This document shows, in pieces, positions 47,440 through 55,143 of a stretch of 64,000 nt of DNA. Both the position numbers and the translations under genes were made by a program. The stretch spans positions 1,178,001 to 1,242,000 of the forward strand of contig NZ_CP032630.1 of assembly GCF_003627075.1 (NCBI RefSeq), written 5' to 3'. The notes under the pieces were generated by a model. It was not told the origin of the DNA, ran no database searches, and saw only the letters and a list, made by a program, of their open reading frames with translations. The stretch's first letter is position 1, and every line of letters begins with the position of its first letter. The DNA is from Protaetiibacter intestinalis (GTDB taxonomy: Bacteria > Actinomycetota > Actinomycetes > Actinomycetales > Microbacteriaceae).

Positions 47440-47843
47440 GCAGCGTCGCCGAGAAGCTCCAGCGCAAGGAGCACCGCAGCAGCAGCAGCAAGCAGGTGCG
47501 GCTGAAGCTCGTGTACATCGACTTCTGGTCGGTCGTGAAGTTCAGCTTCCTCATCTGGCTGTGCCTCGGCATCGTGCTCGTCGTGGCGACCGCGCTCGTG
47601 TGGATCGTGCTCAACTCGACCGACGTGTTCACGAAGCTCGACGCGCTGCTGCGCGACATCCTCGGCAACGAGAACTTCTCCATCACCGACGCGTTCGGCC
47701 TCGGCCAGGTGCTGCTGTTCTCGTTCGTCGTCGCGGTGCTCAACACGGTCACCGGCACGATCCTCGGGGCGCTCGGGGCGCTGCTCTACAACCTGAGCGT
47801 GCGGTTCACCGGCGGCCTGCTGGTCGGCTTCCAGAACAACTGA
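47436..47843 (+). CDS. DUF3566 membrane protein
   Basis: A 135-residue protein with two membrane helices (about 36-60 and 93-118) after a charged N terminus rich in Ser/Lys. The block [31 protein letters not shown] and the end [26 protein letters not shown] match DUF3566, found directly after gyrA in many actinobacteria (for example next to CwsA in mycobacteria). It may link to cell shape or division; function unproven. Overlaps gyrA by four bases (ATGA). Confidence 0.92.
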
Positions 47844-47850
47844 GCGCTTT

Positions 47851-47879
47851 TGCCCCGCGCGGATGCGTGGGGTACTGTA
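47851..47879 (+). promoter_or_regulatory. Probable tRNA-Ile promoter
   Basis: TTGCCC (47851-47856) and TACTGT (47874-47879) are separated by 17 bases and end 31 bases before tRNA-Ile. The same DNA can form an 8-bp hairpin (47854-47861 with 47866-47873), so it could also attenuate read-through from gyrA. Confidence 0.5.
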
Positions 47880-47910
47880 GGCGAGGCCGTTCCGCTGGAA
47901 CGTGTCTCTC

Positions 47911-47984
47911 GGGGCTATAGCTCAGGCGGTTAGAGCGCTTCGCTGATAACGAAGAGGTCCCAGGTTCAAGTCCTGGTAGCCCCA
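47911..47984 (+). tRNA. tRNA-Ile (GAU)
   Basis: A 74-base cloverleaf. The acceptor stem GGGGCTA pairs with TAGCCCC, the anticodon loop is CTGATAA with anticodon GAT, and the T arm is CCAGGTTCAAGTCCTGG. No CCA is encoded in the gene, so a CCA-adding enzyme such as that at 21765 must complete it. Confidence 0.97.
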
Positions 47985-48109
47985 CTGTGTTTGTTCTGCG
48001 CCGCGGTAATCCGCGGCGCGTCGCTTCGCGACCGGCACGAGCGCGGTCGCGCCGGTCGCTGGTGGAGACTTTTCGAGGTCGTCGGCGCGGTTGAGGGGGC
48101 GCCCTGCTC

Positions 48110-48150
48110 GCTGGTTGAGTAGCGCCCGTAGGGCGCGTATCGAAACCAGC
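48110..48150 (+). repeat. REP-like unit, canonical copy
   Basis: GCTGGTTGAGTAGCGCCCG, TA, then GGGCGCGTATCGAAACCAGC: a complete unit with outer GCTGGTT/AACCAGC arms and a perfect inner GCGCCC/GGGCGC stem. It lies between tRNA-Ile and the convergent oxidoreductase gene. Confidence 0.85.
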
Positions 48151-48163
48151 AGCCCCGCACCCC

Positions 48164-49108
48164 CTACGGCAGCAGCACGATCTTCCCGCGCGAGCCGCCG
48201 CGCGTGAGCAGGGTCTGCGCCTCGACCGCCTGGTCGAGCGGCAGGGTGCGCGCGATCTCCACGTCGAAGCGCCCCTGGGCGGCGAGCTCCGCCGCCCACC
48301 GGATGCCGTCGGCGCGCCACCCGAGCTCCTCCGGTGTGAGCGCGGTCGCGCTGCCGCCCGAGAACGCGCGGATGCCCCAGCCCGGCGCATCCGCACCGCG
48401 CACGATCGTGGCGATGTGCTGCGGGTCGTCGACGAGCTCGAGCGAGGCCTCGATCGCCTCGTCGGTGCCGGCGGCGTCGAGCACCCGGTCGACGTCGTTC
48501 GGCGCGACCGCCCGCACCCGCTCGACGAGCCCCGGCCCGTAGGCGACGGGGATGCCGCCGAGCTGGCGGATGCGGTCGAAGTTCGCCTCGCTCGCGGTGC
48601 CGACGACGGTCGCGCCGAGCTCACGCGCGAACTGCAGCGCCGCCTGCCCGACCGCGCCGGAGGCCCCGTGCACGAGCACCGTCATCCCCTCGGCGACGCC
48701 GAGCGACCGCAGCGACTGGTAGGCGGTCCCCGCCGGGACGCCGAGGCCGGCGGCCTGCGCCCAGCTGAGCGCCCCCGGCTTGCGGGTGAGCCCGGATACG
48801 GGCACCACCGCGTGGGTCGCGTAGCTGCCGCGCGCGCTCGTCACGATCACCTCGTCGCCGACCGCCCAGCCCTCGACATCCGGGCCGAGCTCGACGATGA
48901 CGCCCGCGCCATCCGACCCGGTCGTGCGGGGCGAGGTGAGCGGCGCGCTCGCCCGCAGACCCGAGCGGAGCTTCCCGTCGATGGGGTTCACGCCCGCTGC
49001 CTTCACCTCGACCACGACCTCGCCGGAGCCGGCCTGCGGCACCGGGCCTTCGACCACCTCGAGAACCTCCGGTCCTCCGAACTGCGCGTACTTCACGAAG
49101 CGAGCCAT
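48164..49108 (-). CDS. Quinone oxidoreductase-like NADP-dependent reductase
   Basis: A 314-residue zinc-free medium-chain reductase. The N terminus FVKYAQFGGPEVLEVVEGPVPQAGSGEVVVEVKAAGVNPIDGKLRSG, the loop GVPAGTAYQSL and the nucleotide motif VLVHGASGAVGQAALQFARELGATVVGTAS match the quinone oxidoreductase branch. It would reduce quinones or enones with NADPH. Start ATG 49108 follows GGAGGG. Monocistronic, convergent with the gyrA/tRNA-Ile side. The exact substrate is not predictable. Confidence 0.92.
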   Translation of the reverse strand: MARFVKYAQFGGPEVLEVVEGPVPQAGSGEVVVEVKAAGVNPIDGKLRSGLRASAPLTSPRTTGSDGAGVIVELGPDVEGWAVGDEVIVTSARGSYATHAVVPVSGLTRKPGALSWAQAAGLGVPAGTAYQSLRSLGVAEGMTVLVHGASGAVGQAALQFARELGATVVGTASEANFDRIRQLGGIPVAYGPGLVERVRAVAPNDVDRVLDAAGTDEAIEASLELVDDPQHIATIVRGADAPGWGIRAFSGGSATALTPEELGWRADGIRWAAELAAQGRFDVEIARTLPLDQAVEAQTLLTRGGSRGKIVLLP

Positions 49109-49170
49109 GTTCCCTCCAACGCCTCCGGTCGTCCGGCATTCCCCCGAGAAGGTAGGCTGTCACACCGAAC

Positions 49171-49243
49171 GGGGCCTTAGCTCAATTGGTAGAGCGCCTG
49201 CTTTGCAAGCAGGAGGTCAGGGGTTCGATTCCCCTAGGCTCCA
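49171..49243 (+). tRNA. tRNA-Ala (UGC)
   Basis: A 73-base cloverleaf. Acceptor GGGGCCT with AGGCTCC (one G-T pair), anticodon loop TTTGCAA with anticodon TGC, T arm AGGGGTTCGATTCCCCT. No CCA encoded. A TAGGCT element about 16 bases upstream may be its -10 box. The lower-GC patch starts directly after it. Confidence 0.97.
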
Positions 49244-49296
49244 CTTTTGGGCTCGTCGAGAGCACCGCGGACACACACCCTGGACACCCGCCAGCG

Positions 49297-49836
49297 CTAC
49301 CGTGACAGATCGGGCACCAGCTCGGAGAACGGGACCTCATCATCGCGACTGGTGACTGCGTAGATCGCATCCGTACAGTCAGCGTCGTCAAAGCCGAGCA
49401 CGCGCTGGTCATCGAGGTCCAGGGACACGGTGAAGCAGGAGAAGACGGTCGCCTGCTTGTAGCTCCACCCACCGCCGGTTTCGTAGTACCCGCTGACAAA
49501 GCCGAGCACGGTCGCGATGTCGTCATCTTGTGATGCCTCGAGTATCCGCGTCGTGCCGTACTGCAGCGAGTAGGCGTCTTCCCGGATCTCGGCTTCGGTG
49601 AGGTCGATCAGGGATCCTGCTCCGCCGAAGCGGTGGCTTTGCACTACGAAGTCGCGAAATCCCGTGGTGGGGAGGTCTGGGAGTTGCTCCTGGACCTGCT
49701 GATCGAACCCCTGAAAGTTGGCCTGTGCCGACTCGAGAGCGAACTTGCGAGGATCGGGGGTCGCGCAGCCGGACAGGACAGCGAGGAGCACAACGGCCAC
49801 GCCGACCGCGGCGACACTACGGGTAGTTTCCGGCAA
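49297..49836 (-). CDS. Putative lipoprotein of unknown function, TTG start
   Basis: A 179-residue protein. The signal peptide PETTRSVAAVGVAVVLLAVLSGC ends in a lipobox LSGC, and the mature part has QVQEQLPDLPTTGFRDFVVQSHRFGG and FSCFTVSLDLDDQRVLGFDDADCTDAIYAV with two further cysteines. No known domain is recognised. The start is taken as TTG at 49836, because GGAGG stands six bases before it and no ATG or GTG gives the signal peptide cleanly. GC content is visibly lower than in the neighbours, and it lies next to tRNA-Ala, both signs of possible transfer. Confidence 0.7.
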   Translation of the reverse strand: MPETTRSVAAVGVAVVLLAVLSGCATPDPRKFALESAQANFQGFDQQVQEQLPDLPTTGFRDFVVQSHRFGGAGSLIDLTEAEIREDAYSLQYGTTRILEASQDDDIATVLGFVSGYYETGGGWSYKQATVFSCFTVSLDLDDQRVLGFDDADCTDAIYAVTSRDDEVPFSELVPDLSR

Positions 49837-49924
49837 GAACGTCCTCCAGGGTGTCAGCGTACAAGGAGGTTCCGACTCCGTTCGGATGCACCGCCCCACA
49901 CCCCGGATTGGAATAAGCGCTCGA

Positions 49925-50068
49925 ATGGCCCGTACCGAGTTGACGGACCTCGAGCGTGCCAGGCGGGCCGGGTGCGTCACTGAGACCCGGGCGTGGGAGA
50001 TCACGGCTGAGGCCGAATGGCGGATCAACGACGAGCTATACCTGCCAGGGAAGCTCAACGTCTTCTGA
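49925..50068 (+). pseudogene. Short open frame, possible gene remnant
   Basis: A 47-residue frame (MARTELTDLERARRAGCVTE ... ending LYLPGKLNVF) in the lower-GC patch, divergent from the lipoprotein gene. It contains codons rare in this genome (CTA, CCA, AGG) and has no clear ribosome-binding site. It reads like the C-terminal piece of a larger protein, but I do not recognise the family. It could also be a chance frame. The remainder of the gap, 49837-49924 and 50069-50150, shows no other feature. Confidence 0.3.
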
Positions 50069-50150
50069 GGCACAGAGATGACGCCTACCCGAGAGTGTGC
50101 CCGGGTGGCTCGCCGAATTTCCCAACGAGCCCACTTTTCGCGAGGTGCAC

Positions 50151-50270
50151 GGGTCTCGAGACGCGTCGCCGCTTCGCGGCGGCGCTCCTCGACCACCTGT
50201 GGTGGCGACGGCGTGCCACCACCCCCGGTGGTCGAGGAGCGACCGGCGTAGCCGGACGCGTCTCGAGACC
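50151..50270. repeat. Inverted pair of GGTCTCGAGACG-type repeats with central hairpin
   Basis: GGGTCTCGAGACGCG ... GCTCCTCGACCACC (50151-50197) faces GGTGGTCGAGGAGCG ... CGCGTCTCGAGACC (50227-50270). Each has its own inner hairpin, and the middle contains GGTGGC...GCCACC. The plan matches the composite elements (two inverted units around a hairpin) but the unit sequence is a different family. Confidence 0.7.
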
Positions 50271-50278
50271 CTCGCGGT

Positions 50279-51157
50279 CTACCGCGTGGCCGCCGTCGCG
50301 CGGGAGCGCAGGAGCATCGCGACAGCGAGGGCGAGGCCGACGAGCACGGGCACGATCGAGGCCTCGAGGCCGAAGGCGCCGCCGGTGAGCAGTTCGGGGC
50401 CGTGCGCGGTGGTGACGAAGATGCCCGGGTCGCGGTGGCCCGAGACGGCGATGCCGAGCAGACGCTCTGCGGCGTTCCACGCGGTGTGCAGGCCGATCAC
50501 GAACCACAGGTCGCGCTTCCAGAGGAACGCGGCGCCGAGCATGAGGCCCGCCTCGACCGTGATCGAGACGCCGCTCCACAGGGTGGCGCCCGCGTTCAGC
50601 ATGTGCGCGGCGCCGAACAGGACGGCCGTGATCCCGAGGGCGAGCGCCCGTCCGAGCACGACGCGGCGGCCGGCGAGCTCCTCGATCGCGCGGAACGCGA
50701 CGCCGCGGAACACCAACTCCTCCACGATCGCGGCGCCGAGGCTCACCGCGAGCGCCGCGGCGACGGTGCCCACCGCATCCACCGGCTGCCAGGTGACGGT
50801 GTAGACGCCGAGCAGCACGAGCAGCGACACCGACACCGCGATGAAGCCGACGCCGATCGCCGCGCCGAGCAGGGCGCGCCGCGCGACCCGGCCCCACGCG
50901 AACGCGAGCTCGGGGGTCTGCCGCCCCGCGATCCGGCGCAGCACGAGGCGGTAGAGGACGAGGGCGAGCACGCCGCCGAGCAGGGTGCCGGCGGCCTCGC
51001 CCGCACTGCCGAAGGCGGAGCCGAGCACGTCGGCGAGGGCCGCCGCGGCGCTGATCGCGACGACGCCGATCGGCATCCAGACGAGCGGATGCGCGAAGAA
51101 GCGGCGCGCCTTCGACGGGGTGGCGGGGGTGGTCTGGGGGACTTCGGAAACGGTCAT
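50279..51157 (-). CDS. CPBP-family intramembrane metalloprotease
   Basis: A 292-residue membrane protein with about eight helices. The metal motifs are EELVFRGVAFRAIEEL (motif 1, EExxxR type), FGAAHMLN (motif 2) and LHTAWN (motif 3), which define CPBP/Abi proteases related to Rce1. In bacteria these include bacteriocin self-immunity proteins and regulators of membrane proteins; the substrate here is unknown. Monocistronic, 65 bases downstream of the two-component regulator gene on the same strand. Confidence 0.93.
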   Translation of the reverse strand: MTVSEVPQTTPATPSKARRFFAHPLVWMPIGVVAISAAAALADVLGSAFGSAGEAAGTLLGGVLALVLYRLVLRRIAGRQTPELAFAWGRVARRALLGAAIGVGFIAVSVSLLVLLGVYTVTWQPVDAVGTVAAALAVSLGAAIVEELVFRGVAFRAIEELAGRRVVLGRALALGITAVLFGAAHMLNAGATLWSGVSITVEAGLMLGAAFLWKRDLWFVIGLHTAWNAAERLLGIAVSGHRDPGIFVTTAHGPELLTGGAFGLEASIVPVLVGLALAVAMLLRSRATAATR

Positions 51158-51222
51158 AGCGCGACGCTACGAGCGGCGGACGCCGGGGCGGGTCCCCCAA
51201 AGGATGACAATCCGCGGGCGGG

Positions 51223-51900
51223 TCAGTCGTCGACGAGCCCCGCACGGAAGGCGAGCACGACCGCCTGCACGCGGTCGCGGAGGCCGAGCTTCGCGAGCAG
51301 CCGCGACACGTAGGTCTTCACCGTCTCGCGCGTCACGACGAGCCGTTCCGCGATCTCCGCATTCGACAGCCCGGCGGCGAGCAGCCGCAGCACCTCGAGT
51401 TCGCGGGCCGTGAGCGATGCGAGTGCCTCGGCCGGCTCGGCCTTCGGCCGCAGCCGCTCCGCGTGCCGACCGATGAGCGCCCGCGTCACGCTCGGGTCGA
51501 CCATCGCATCCCCCCGCGCCACCACCCCGATCGCGGCCACGAAGTCGCGCGGCGAGGCGTCCTTGAGCAGGAACCCGCTCGCCCCCGCGCGCAGCGCCTC
51601 GTACACGTAGGCGTCGAGGTTGAACGTCGTGACCACGAGGATGCGCGGCGCCCCCGGCCCGGTCTCGACGATCGCGCGGGTCGCGGCGATGCCGTCGAGC
51701 ACCGGCATCCGCACGTCCATGACGATCACGTCCGCGCCGCCCGTCGCGGCGATCGCGACGGCATCCTCGCCCGTGCGGCCGGCCCCCGCCACGGTGAGGC
51801 CCGGGGCCGCGTCGATGACGCGCGCGTACGCCTCGCGCACGGCGTCCTGGTCGTCGACGATCGCCACCCGGATGGGCGCGCCGCCCGCGTCAGTCGACAC
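51223..51900 (-). CDS. Two-component response regulator, NarL/LuxR type
   Basis: A 225-residue regulator. The receiver domain (about 10-125) has VAIVDDQDAVREAY with the acidic pocket, the phosphoacceptor aspartate in VIVMDVRMPVLDG, and the switch lysine in FLLKDASPRDF. The C-terminal helix-turn-helix is LTARELEVLRLLAAGLSNAEIAERLVVTRETVKTYVSRLLAKLGLRDR. GTG 51900 lies 11 bases inside the end of the histidine kinase gene, so they are translated together and form a cognate pair. Target genes are unknown; the CPBP protease gene downstream is a candidate. Confidence 0.95.
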   Translation of the reverse strand: MSTDAGGAPIRVAIVDDQDAVREAYARVIDAAPGLTVAGAGRTGEDAVAIAATGGADVIVMDVRMPVLDGIAATRAIVETGPGAPRILVVTTFNLDAYVYEALRAGASGFLLKDASPRDFVAAIGVVARGDAMVDPSVTRALIGRHAERLRPKAEPAEALASLTARELEVLRLLAAGLSNAEIAERLVVTRETVKTYVSRLLAKLGLRDRVQAVVLAFRAGLVDD

Positions 51901-53020
51901 GATCGGCCCCCTCGCGCAGCGCATCCGCGGGAACCCGCACGACCGTGCGCCACGTCCCGCCGGCCTCGGGGCCGGAGACGACGGTCGCCCCCACGGTCGC
52001 CGCGCGCGCGGCCATGATCGCCTGCCCGCGGCCGCCGGCAGGGGCCACGGCCGGTCGCGCACCCTGCACGGGGTTCTCGACCGACAGCACGACGCCGCCC
52101 GAGCCGTCGTCCGCGAGCGCGACGCGGATGGGCGCCCCAGGTGCGTGCCGCATGGCGTTGGTGAGCGCCTCGCGCGCGACGTCGTGCAGCACCTTCGCGG
52201 TCTCCGGTGTGAGCGTCGGTGCCGTCGAGGCGTCGAGGCGGATGGGGTAGCCGGTTCCGTGGAGCCGCTCGACGAGCGCCGCGAGGTCGGCGGGCCGGCG
52301 CGGGGCGGCATCCGATGACGCCGGGTCGAGGGCGTCGAGCAGGGAGCGCAGCTCCTGCAGGGCGGCGCGCCCCGAGGTGCCGATTCCCGCGAGCGCCCCG
52401 GCATCCGGGTCGTCGCCCCGCTGCTCGGCGGCGAAGGCGAGCGAGTCGGCCTGCAGCACCATCGAGGTGACGTGGTGCGTGACGACGTCGTGCAGCTCGC
52501 CCGCGAGGGCGGCCCGCGCGTCCGCGACCGCCGCGCGCTCCCGATCGGCCTGCCGGTCGTGCCGCAGCCGCCCCACCATGCCGAGCACCCACGGCGCCGC
52601 GAGCACGAGCCAGAAGGTCACCCAGTCGACGGGGCGCTCGGGCGACCCGGCGATCGCGAGCGCCCCGGCGAGCAGCGCGTAGGCGAGGGTGCCGAGGGCG
52701 ACCGTCCACCGGCGCCCGCGTCGCTGGTGCCGCGCGCACGACCAGATCGCCACGAGCAGGCCGAGCCCCGCGAGACCCGTGTCGGCGCCGAGCAGCTGCG
52801 CGGTCGCCCAGGCCGCCCCGATGACGCCGAGGGTCGGCGCCGGCGCGAGGCGGCGCAGCACGAGGGGGAGCGTCTGCAGCAGCGCGAGCAGCAGCGCGAC
52901 CCCCGCGGGGGCCGTGTCGGGCAGTTCGCCCAGCTCGAGCGCGGGGATGCCGAGGGGCAGCAGCGCCGCGACGGCGAGACCCGCCGCGAGCGCGGCATCC
53001 GAGAGGGTCTCCCGGTTCAC
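51890..53020 (-). CDS. Two-component sensor histidine kinase, HisKA_3 type
   Basis: A 376-residue membrane kinase. Five or so hydrophobic helices (about 10-140) form the sensor, followed by the dimerisation box ARAALAGELHDVVTHHVTSMVLQADS with the phosphoacceptor histidine in ELHDVV, and an HATPase_c domain with HDVAREALTNAMRHAPGAPI (N box) and GGRGQAIMAARAATVG (G box). It phosphorylates the regulator encoded next to it. GTG 53020 overlaps the stop of the TPM gene as GTGA. The signal is unknown; because the sensor is all membrane, an envelope cue is likely. Confidence 0.94.
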   Translation of the reverse strand: MNRETLSDAALAAGLAVAALLPLGIPALELGELPDTAPAGVALLLALLQTLPLVLRRLAPAPTLGVIGAAWATAQLLGADTGLAGLGLLVAIWSCARHQRRGRRWTVALGTLAYALLAGALAIAGSPERPVDWVTFWLVLAAPWVLGMVGRLRHDRQADRERAAVADARAALAGELHDVVTHHVTSMVLQADSLAFAAEQRGDDPDAGALAGIGTSGRAALQELRSLLDALDPASSDAAPRRPADLAALVERLHGTGYPIRLDASTAPTLTPETAKVLHDVAREALTNAMRHAPGAPIRVALADDGSGGVVLSVENPVQGARPAVAPAGGRGQAIMAARAATVGATVVSGPEAGGTWRTVVRVPADALREGADRVD

Positions 53021-53970
53021 CAGTCGGAGCCGCCGCCCGAGCCGGAGTCGAAGTCGCCCCCGCCGTAGTCGCTGCCGCCGCCCGAGTCGTACCCCGAGTC
53101 GTAGGAGCCGCCCCCGGAGTCGTAGCCCGAGTCGTATCCGGAGTCGTAGGAGCCGCCGCCCCCGCCCGAACCGCCGCCGCCGAGTCGCCCGGTCGTCGCG
53201 AGCCAGATGACCAGCACGATGATGAGCACGACGAAGAAGCCGCCGATCGACGACGACTTGGAGCGCGAGCCGGATGAGCTCGCCCGGTTCCACACCCGCT
53301 GGCGGTAGGCGGGCGGCAGCGACGAGGATCCGGATGCGCGGGAGGCGCTGCGCACCACCCCCGTCGCCTTGTGGTCCTGGTAGGTCTCGACCACGGCATC
53401 GGCCCCCGCGGTGAGCGCCGCGACGAGGTCGCCCGCCTTGAGCGAGGGGACCATCGTGTCCTTGGTGATCGCCTCGAGGTCCTGCGGGCCGACGTAGTGC
53501 GAGATGCCGTTGCCGGCCTGGATCTGCACGCGCCGCGGGTCGCGCACGAGCAGGATGTAGACGCCGTTGTCCTTCGCGTCGTCGCCGACGCCCAGCTCCT
53601 GTGCGCGCTTGCGGGCGTAGTACTCGACGTTCTCGGTGATCGTGTTGACGGTCTCGACGACGACGATGACGTCGGTGCGCGCGCCCAGCTCACGCAGATG
53701 CGTCGAGACCGCCTGCTGCTGGTCGAAGGTGAGCATGTCGGCCGTGTCGACGACGTTCTCGTTCGCCTGCTGCACCTCGGGCGAGGAGACCACGATCATC
53801 GCCGGATCGTCGGCGCGGAACGTCGACCGGCAGTAGTCGCAGTGCCACAGGCCGTTGGTGTCCTGGTGCAGCTGGGTCGACCCGCAGTTCACGCAGCGCT
53901 GCGGGGCGATGGGCGGATCCTGGCCGTCGTCGACCGGCCCGCCACCCGCGGGCGGGGTGGTTGCGCTCAG
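53017..53970 (-). CDS. TPM-domain protein with zinc ribbon and Gly/Ser/Asp tail, CTG start
   Basis: A 317-residue protein. An N-terminal zinc ribbon (CVNC at about 27-30 and CDYC at about 44-47) leads to a TPM/YgcG-like domain (about 60-200, with VVSSPEVQQANENVVDTADMLTF and VYILLVRDPRRVQIQAGNGI), one membrane helix (IGGFFVVLIIVLVIWLATT) and a low-complexity tail of repeated YDSG units. No ATG, GTG or TTG includes the first zinc cysteine. A CTG at 53970 does, gives MSATTPPAGGG, overlaps the previous stop as CTGA and has GAGG seven bases before it. I therefore call CTG as start; a GTG at 53892 would lose CVNC. TPM proteins are linked to photosystem or membrane-protein quality control elsewhere. 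Confidence 0.8.
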   Translation of the reverse strand: MSATTPPAGGGPVDDGQDPPIAPQRCVNCGSTQLHQDTNGLWHCDYCRSTFRADDPAMIVVSSPEVQQANENVVDTADMLTFDQQQAVSTHLRELGARTDVIVVVETVNTITENVEYYARKRAQELGVGDDAKDNGVYILLVRDPRRVQIQAGNGISHYVGPQDLEAITKDTMVPSLKAGDLVAALTAGADAVVETYQDHKATGVVRSASRASGSSSLPPAYRQRVWNRASSSGSRSKSSSIGGFFVVLIIVLVIWLATTGRLGGGGSGGGGGSYDSGYDSGYDSGGGSYDSGYDSGGGSDYGGGDFDSGSGGGSDW

Positions 53971-54536
53971 AACTCGTCCTCGTCAGCGTCGCCCACGTCG
54001 ACCGATCCGACGTCGGCGAGGTCCTCGATCCACAGGTCCTCGTCGGCGCGCAGGGTCTGCCACGCGGCGTACGCGACACCCGCCACGGCGACCACGCCGA
54101 GACCGATGAGGATGAAGCCGCCGGGGCCGAGGCCCCGCTTGGCGGGTGCGGTCGGCAGCACGACCTTGCCGGTGCGGGCGGCGCTGCGCACCACCTCGCG
54201 CACGCGCGGGTCGCGCACCGCCTCGATCACGGCGATCGCCGAGCCGACGGCGCCGGAGAGCGCGGGGATGACGTCTCCCACGACCTTGTCCTTGACGGCG
54301 GACCCCGCGGTGCGGGCGCCCGCGATCCCGGTCGCGACGACCGGCTGCACGTGGTCCGTGTAGACGCCGGTGACGCGCGGCGCGACCTCCTCGCGGGCGA
54401 GGGCGTTCGCCTGACGCGTCGCCTCGCGCAGCACCCGGCTGGCGTGGTCGAGCGCCTCGCGCTGCTCCTCCCAGAGCTCGTCGGCCGAGCGCTTGAGCCT
54501 CTTCAGCTCCTTCTGACGCTTGCGGGACAGTGCCAT
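53967..54536 (-). CDS. Hypothetical protein with one membrane helix, first gene of the sensor operon
   Basis: A 189-residue protein. The N-terminal part (about 1-60) is a highly charged helix (SRKRQKELKRLKRSADELWEEQREALDHASRVLREATRQANAL) likely to form a coiled coil, followed by a flexible middle, a membrane helix at about 139-160 (GGFILIGLGVVAVAGVAYAAW) and an acidic tail ending DADEDEF. The family is not recognised. GGAGG stands five bases before ATG 54536. It heads a four-gene overlapping operon with the TPM protein, kinase and regulator, so it may be part of the signal input or output. Confidence 0.75.
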   Translation of the reverse strand: MALSRKRQKELKRLKRSADELWEEQREALDHASRVLREATRQANALAREEVAPRVTGVYTDHVQPVVATGIAGARTAGSAVKDKVVGDVIPALSGAVGSAIAVIEAVRDPRVREVVRSAARTGKVVLPTAPAKRGLGPGGFILIGLGVVAVAGVAYAAWQTLRADEDLWIEDLADVGSVDVGDADEDEF

Positions 54537-54603
54537 CACGACCTCCGGTTGCGGCTCGACGTCCTCCCATCCTGCCACGGCGCCCGTGTGAAACAATGGC
54601 CGA

Positions 54604-55143
54604 ATGGCTCTCCCCACCGCTGTCGCGACCATCCACACCACCCTCGGTGACATCAAGGTCAACCTGTTCGGCAACCACGCCCCCGTCACCGTCGACAACT
54701 TCGTCGGCCTCGCGACGGGCGCCAAGGAGTGGAAGCACCCGCGCACGGGCGAGGTGTCGACGAAGCCGCTCTACGACGGCGTCATCTTCCACCGCATCAT
54801 CAAGCAGTTCATGCTGCAGGGCGGCGACCCGCTCGGTCAGGGCATCGGCGGCCCGGGCTACCAGTTCGACGACGAGATCCACCCCGAGCTGCGCTTCGAC
54901 GCGCCCTACCTGCTCGCGATGGCGAACGCCGGCAAGCAGATGGGCCGCGGCACCAACGGGTCGCAGTTCTTCATCACGACCGTGCCCACCCCGTGGCTCA
55001 ACGGCGCCCACACGATCTTCGGCGAGGTCGTCGACGACGACTCGAAGCGCGTCGTCGACGCGATCGAGGCGGTGCCGACGGACGGTCGCGACAAGCCGCT
55101 CGAGGATGTCGTGATCACCGGCATCGACGTCGAGACCCTGTGA
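54604..55143 (+). CDS. Peptidyl-prolyl cis-trans isomerase, cyclophilin type
   Basis: A 179-residue cytoplasmic cyclophilin. Catalytic and substrate-binding segments are FHRIIKQFMLQGGDP (the FHRxI arginine and QGGD glutamine), GTNGSQFFITT and LNGAHTIFGEVV (the HTIFG region). It speeds proline isomerisation in folding proteins. It resembles PpiA of mycobacteria, which also sits near the origin. Its stop overlaps the start of the rhomboid-like gene as GTGA. Confidence 0.97.
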   Translation: MALPTAVATIHTTLGDIKVNLFGNHAPVTVDNFVGLATGAKEWKHPRTGEVSTKPLYDGVIFHRIIKQFMLQGGDPLGQGIGGPGYQFDDEIHPELRFDAPYLLAMANAGKQMGRGTNGSQFFITTVPTPWLNGAHTIFGEVVDDDSKRVVDAIEAVPTDGRDKPLEDVVITGIDVETL

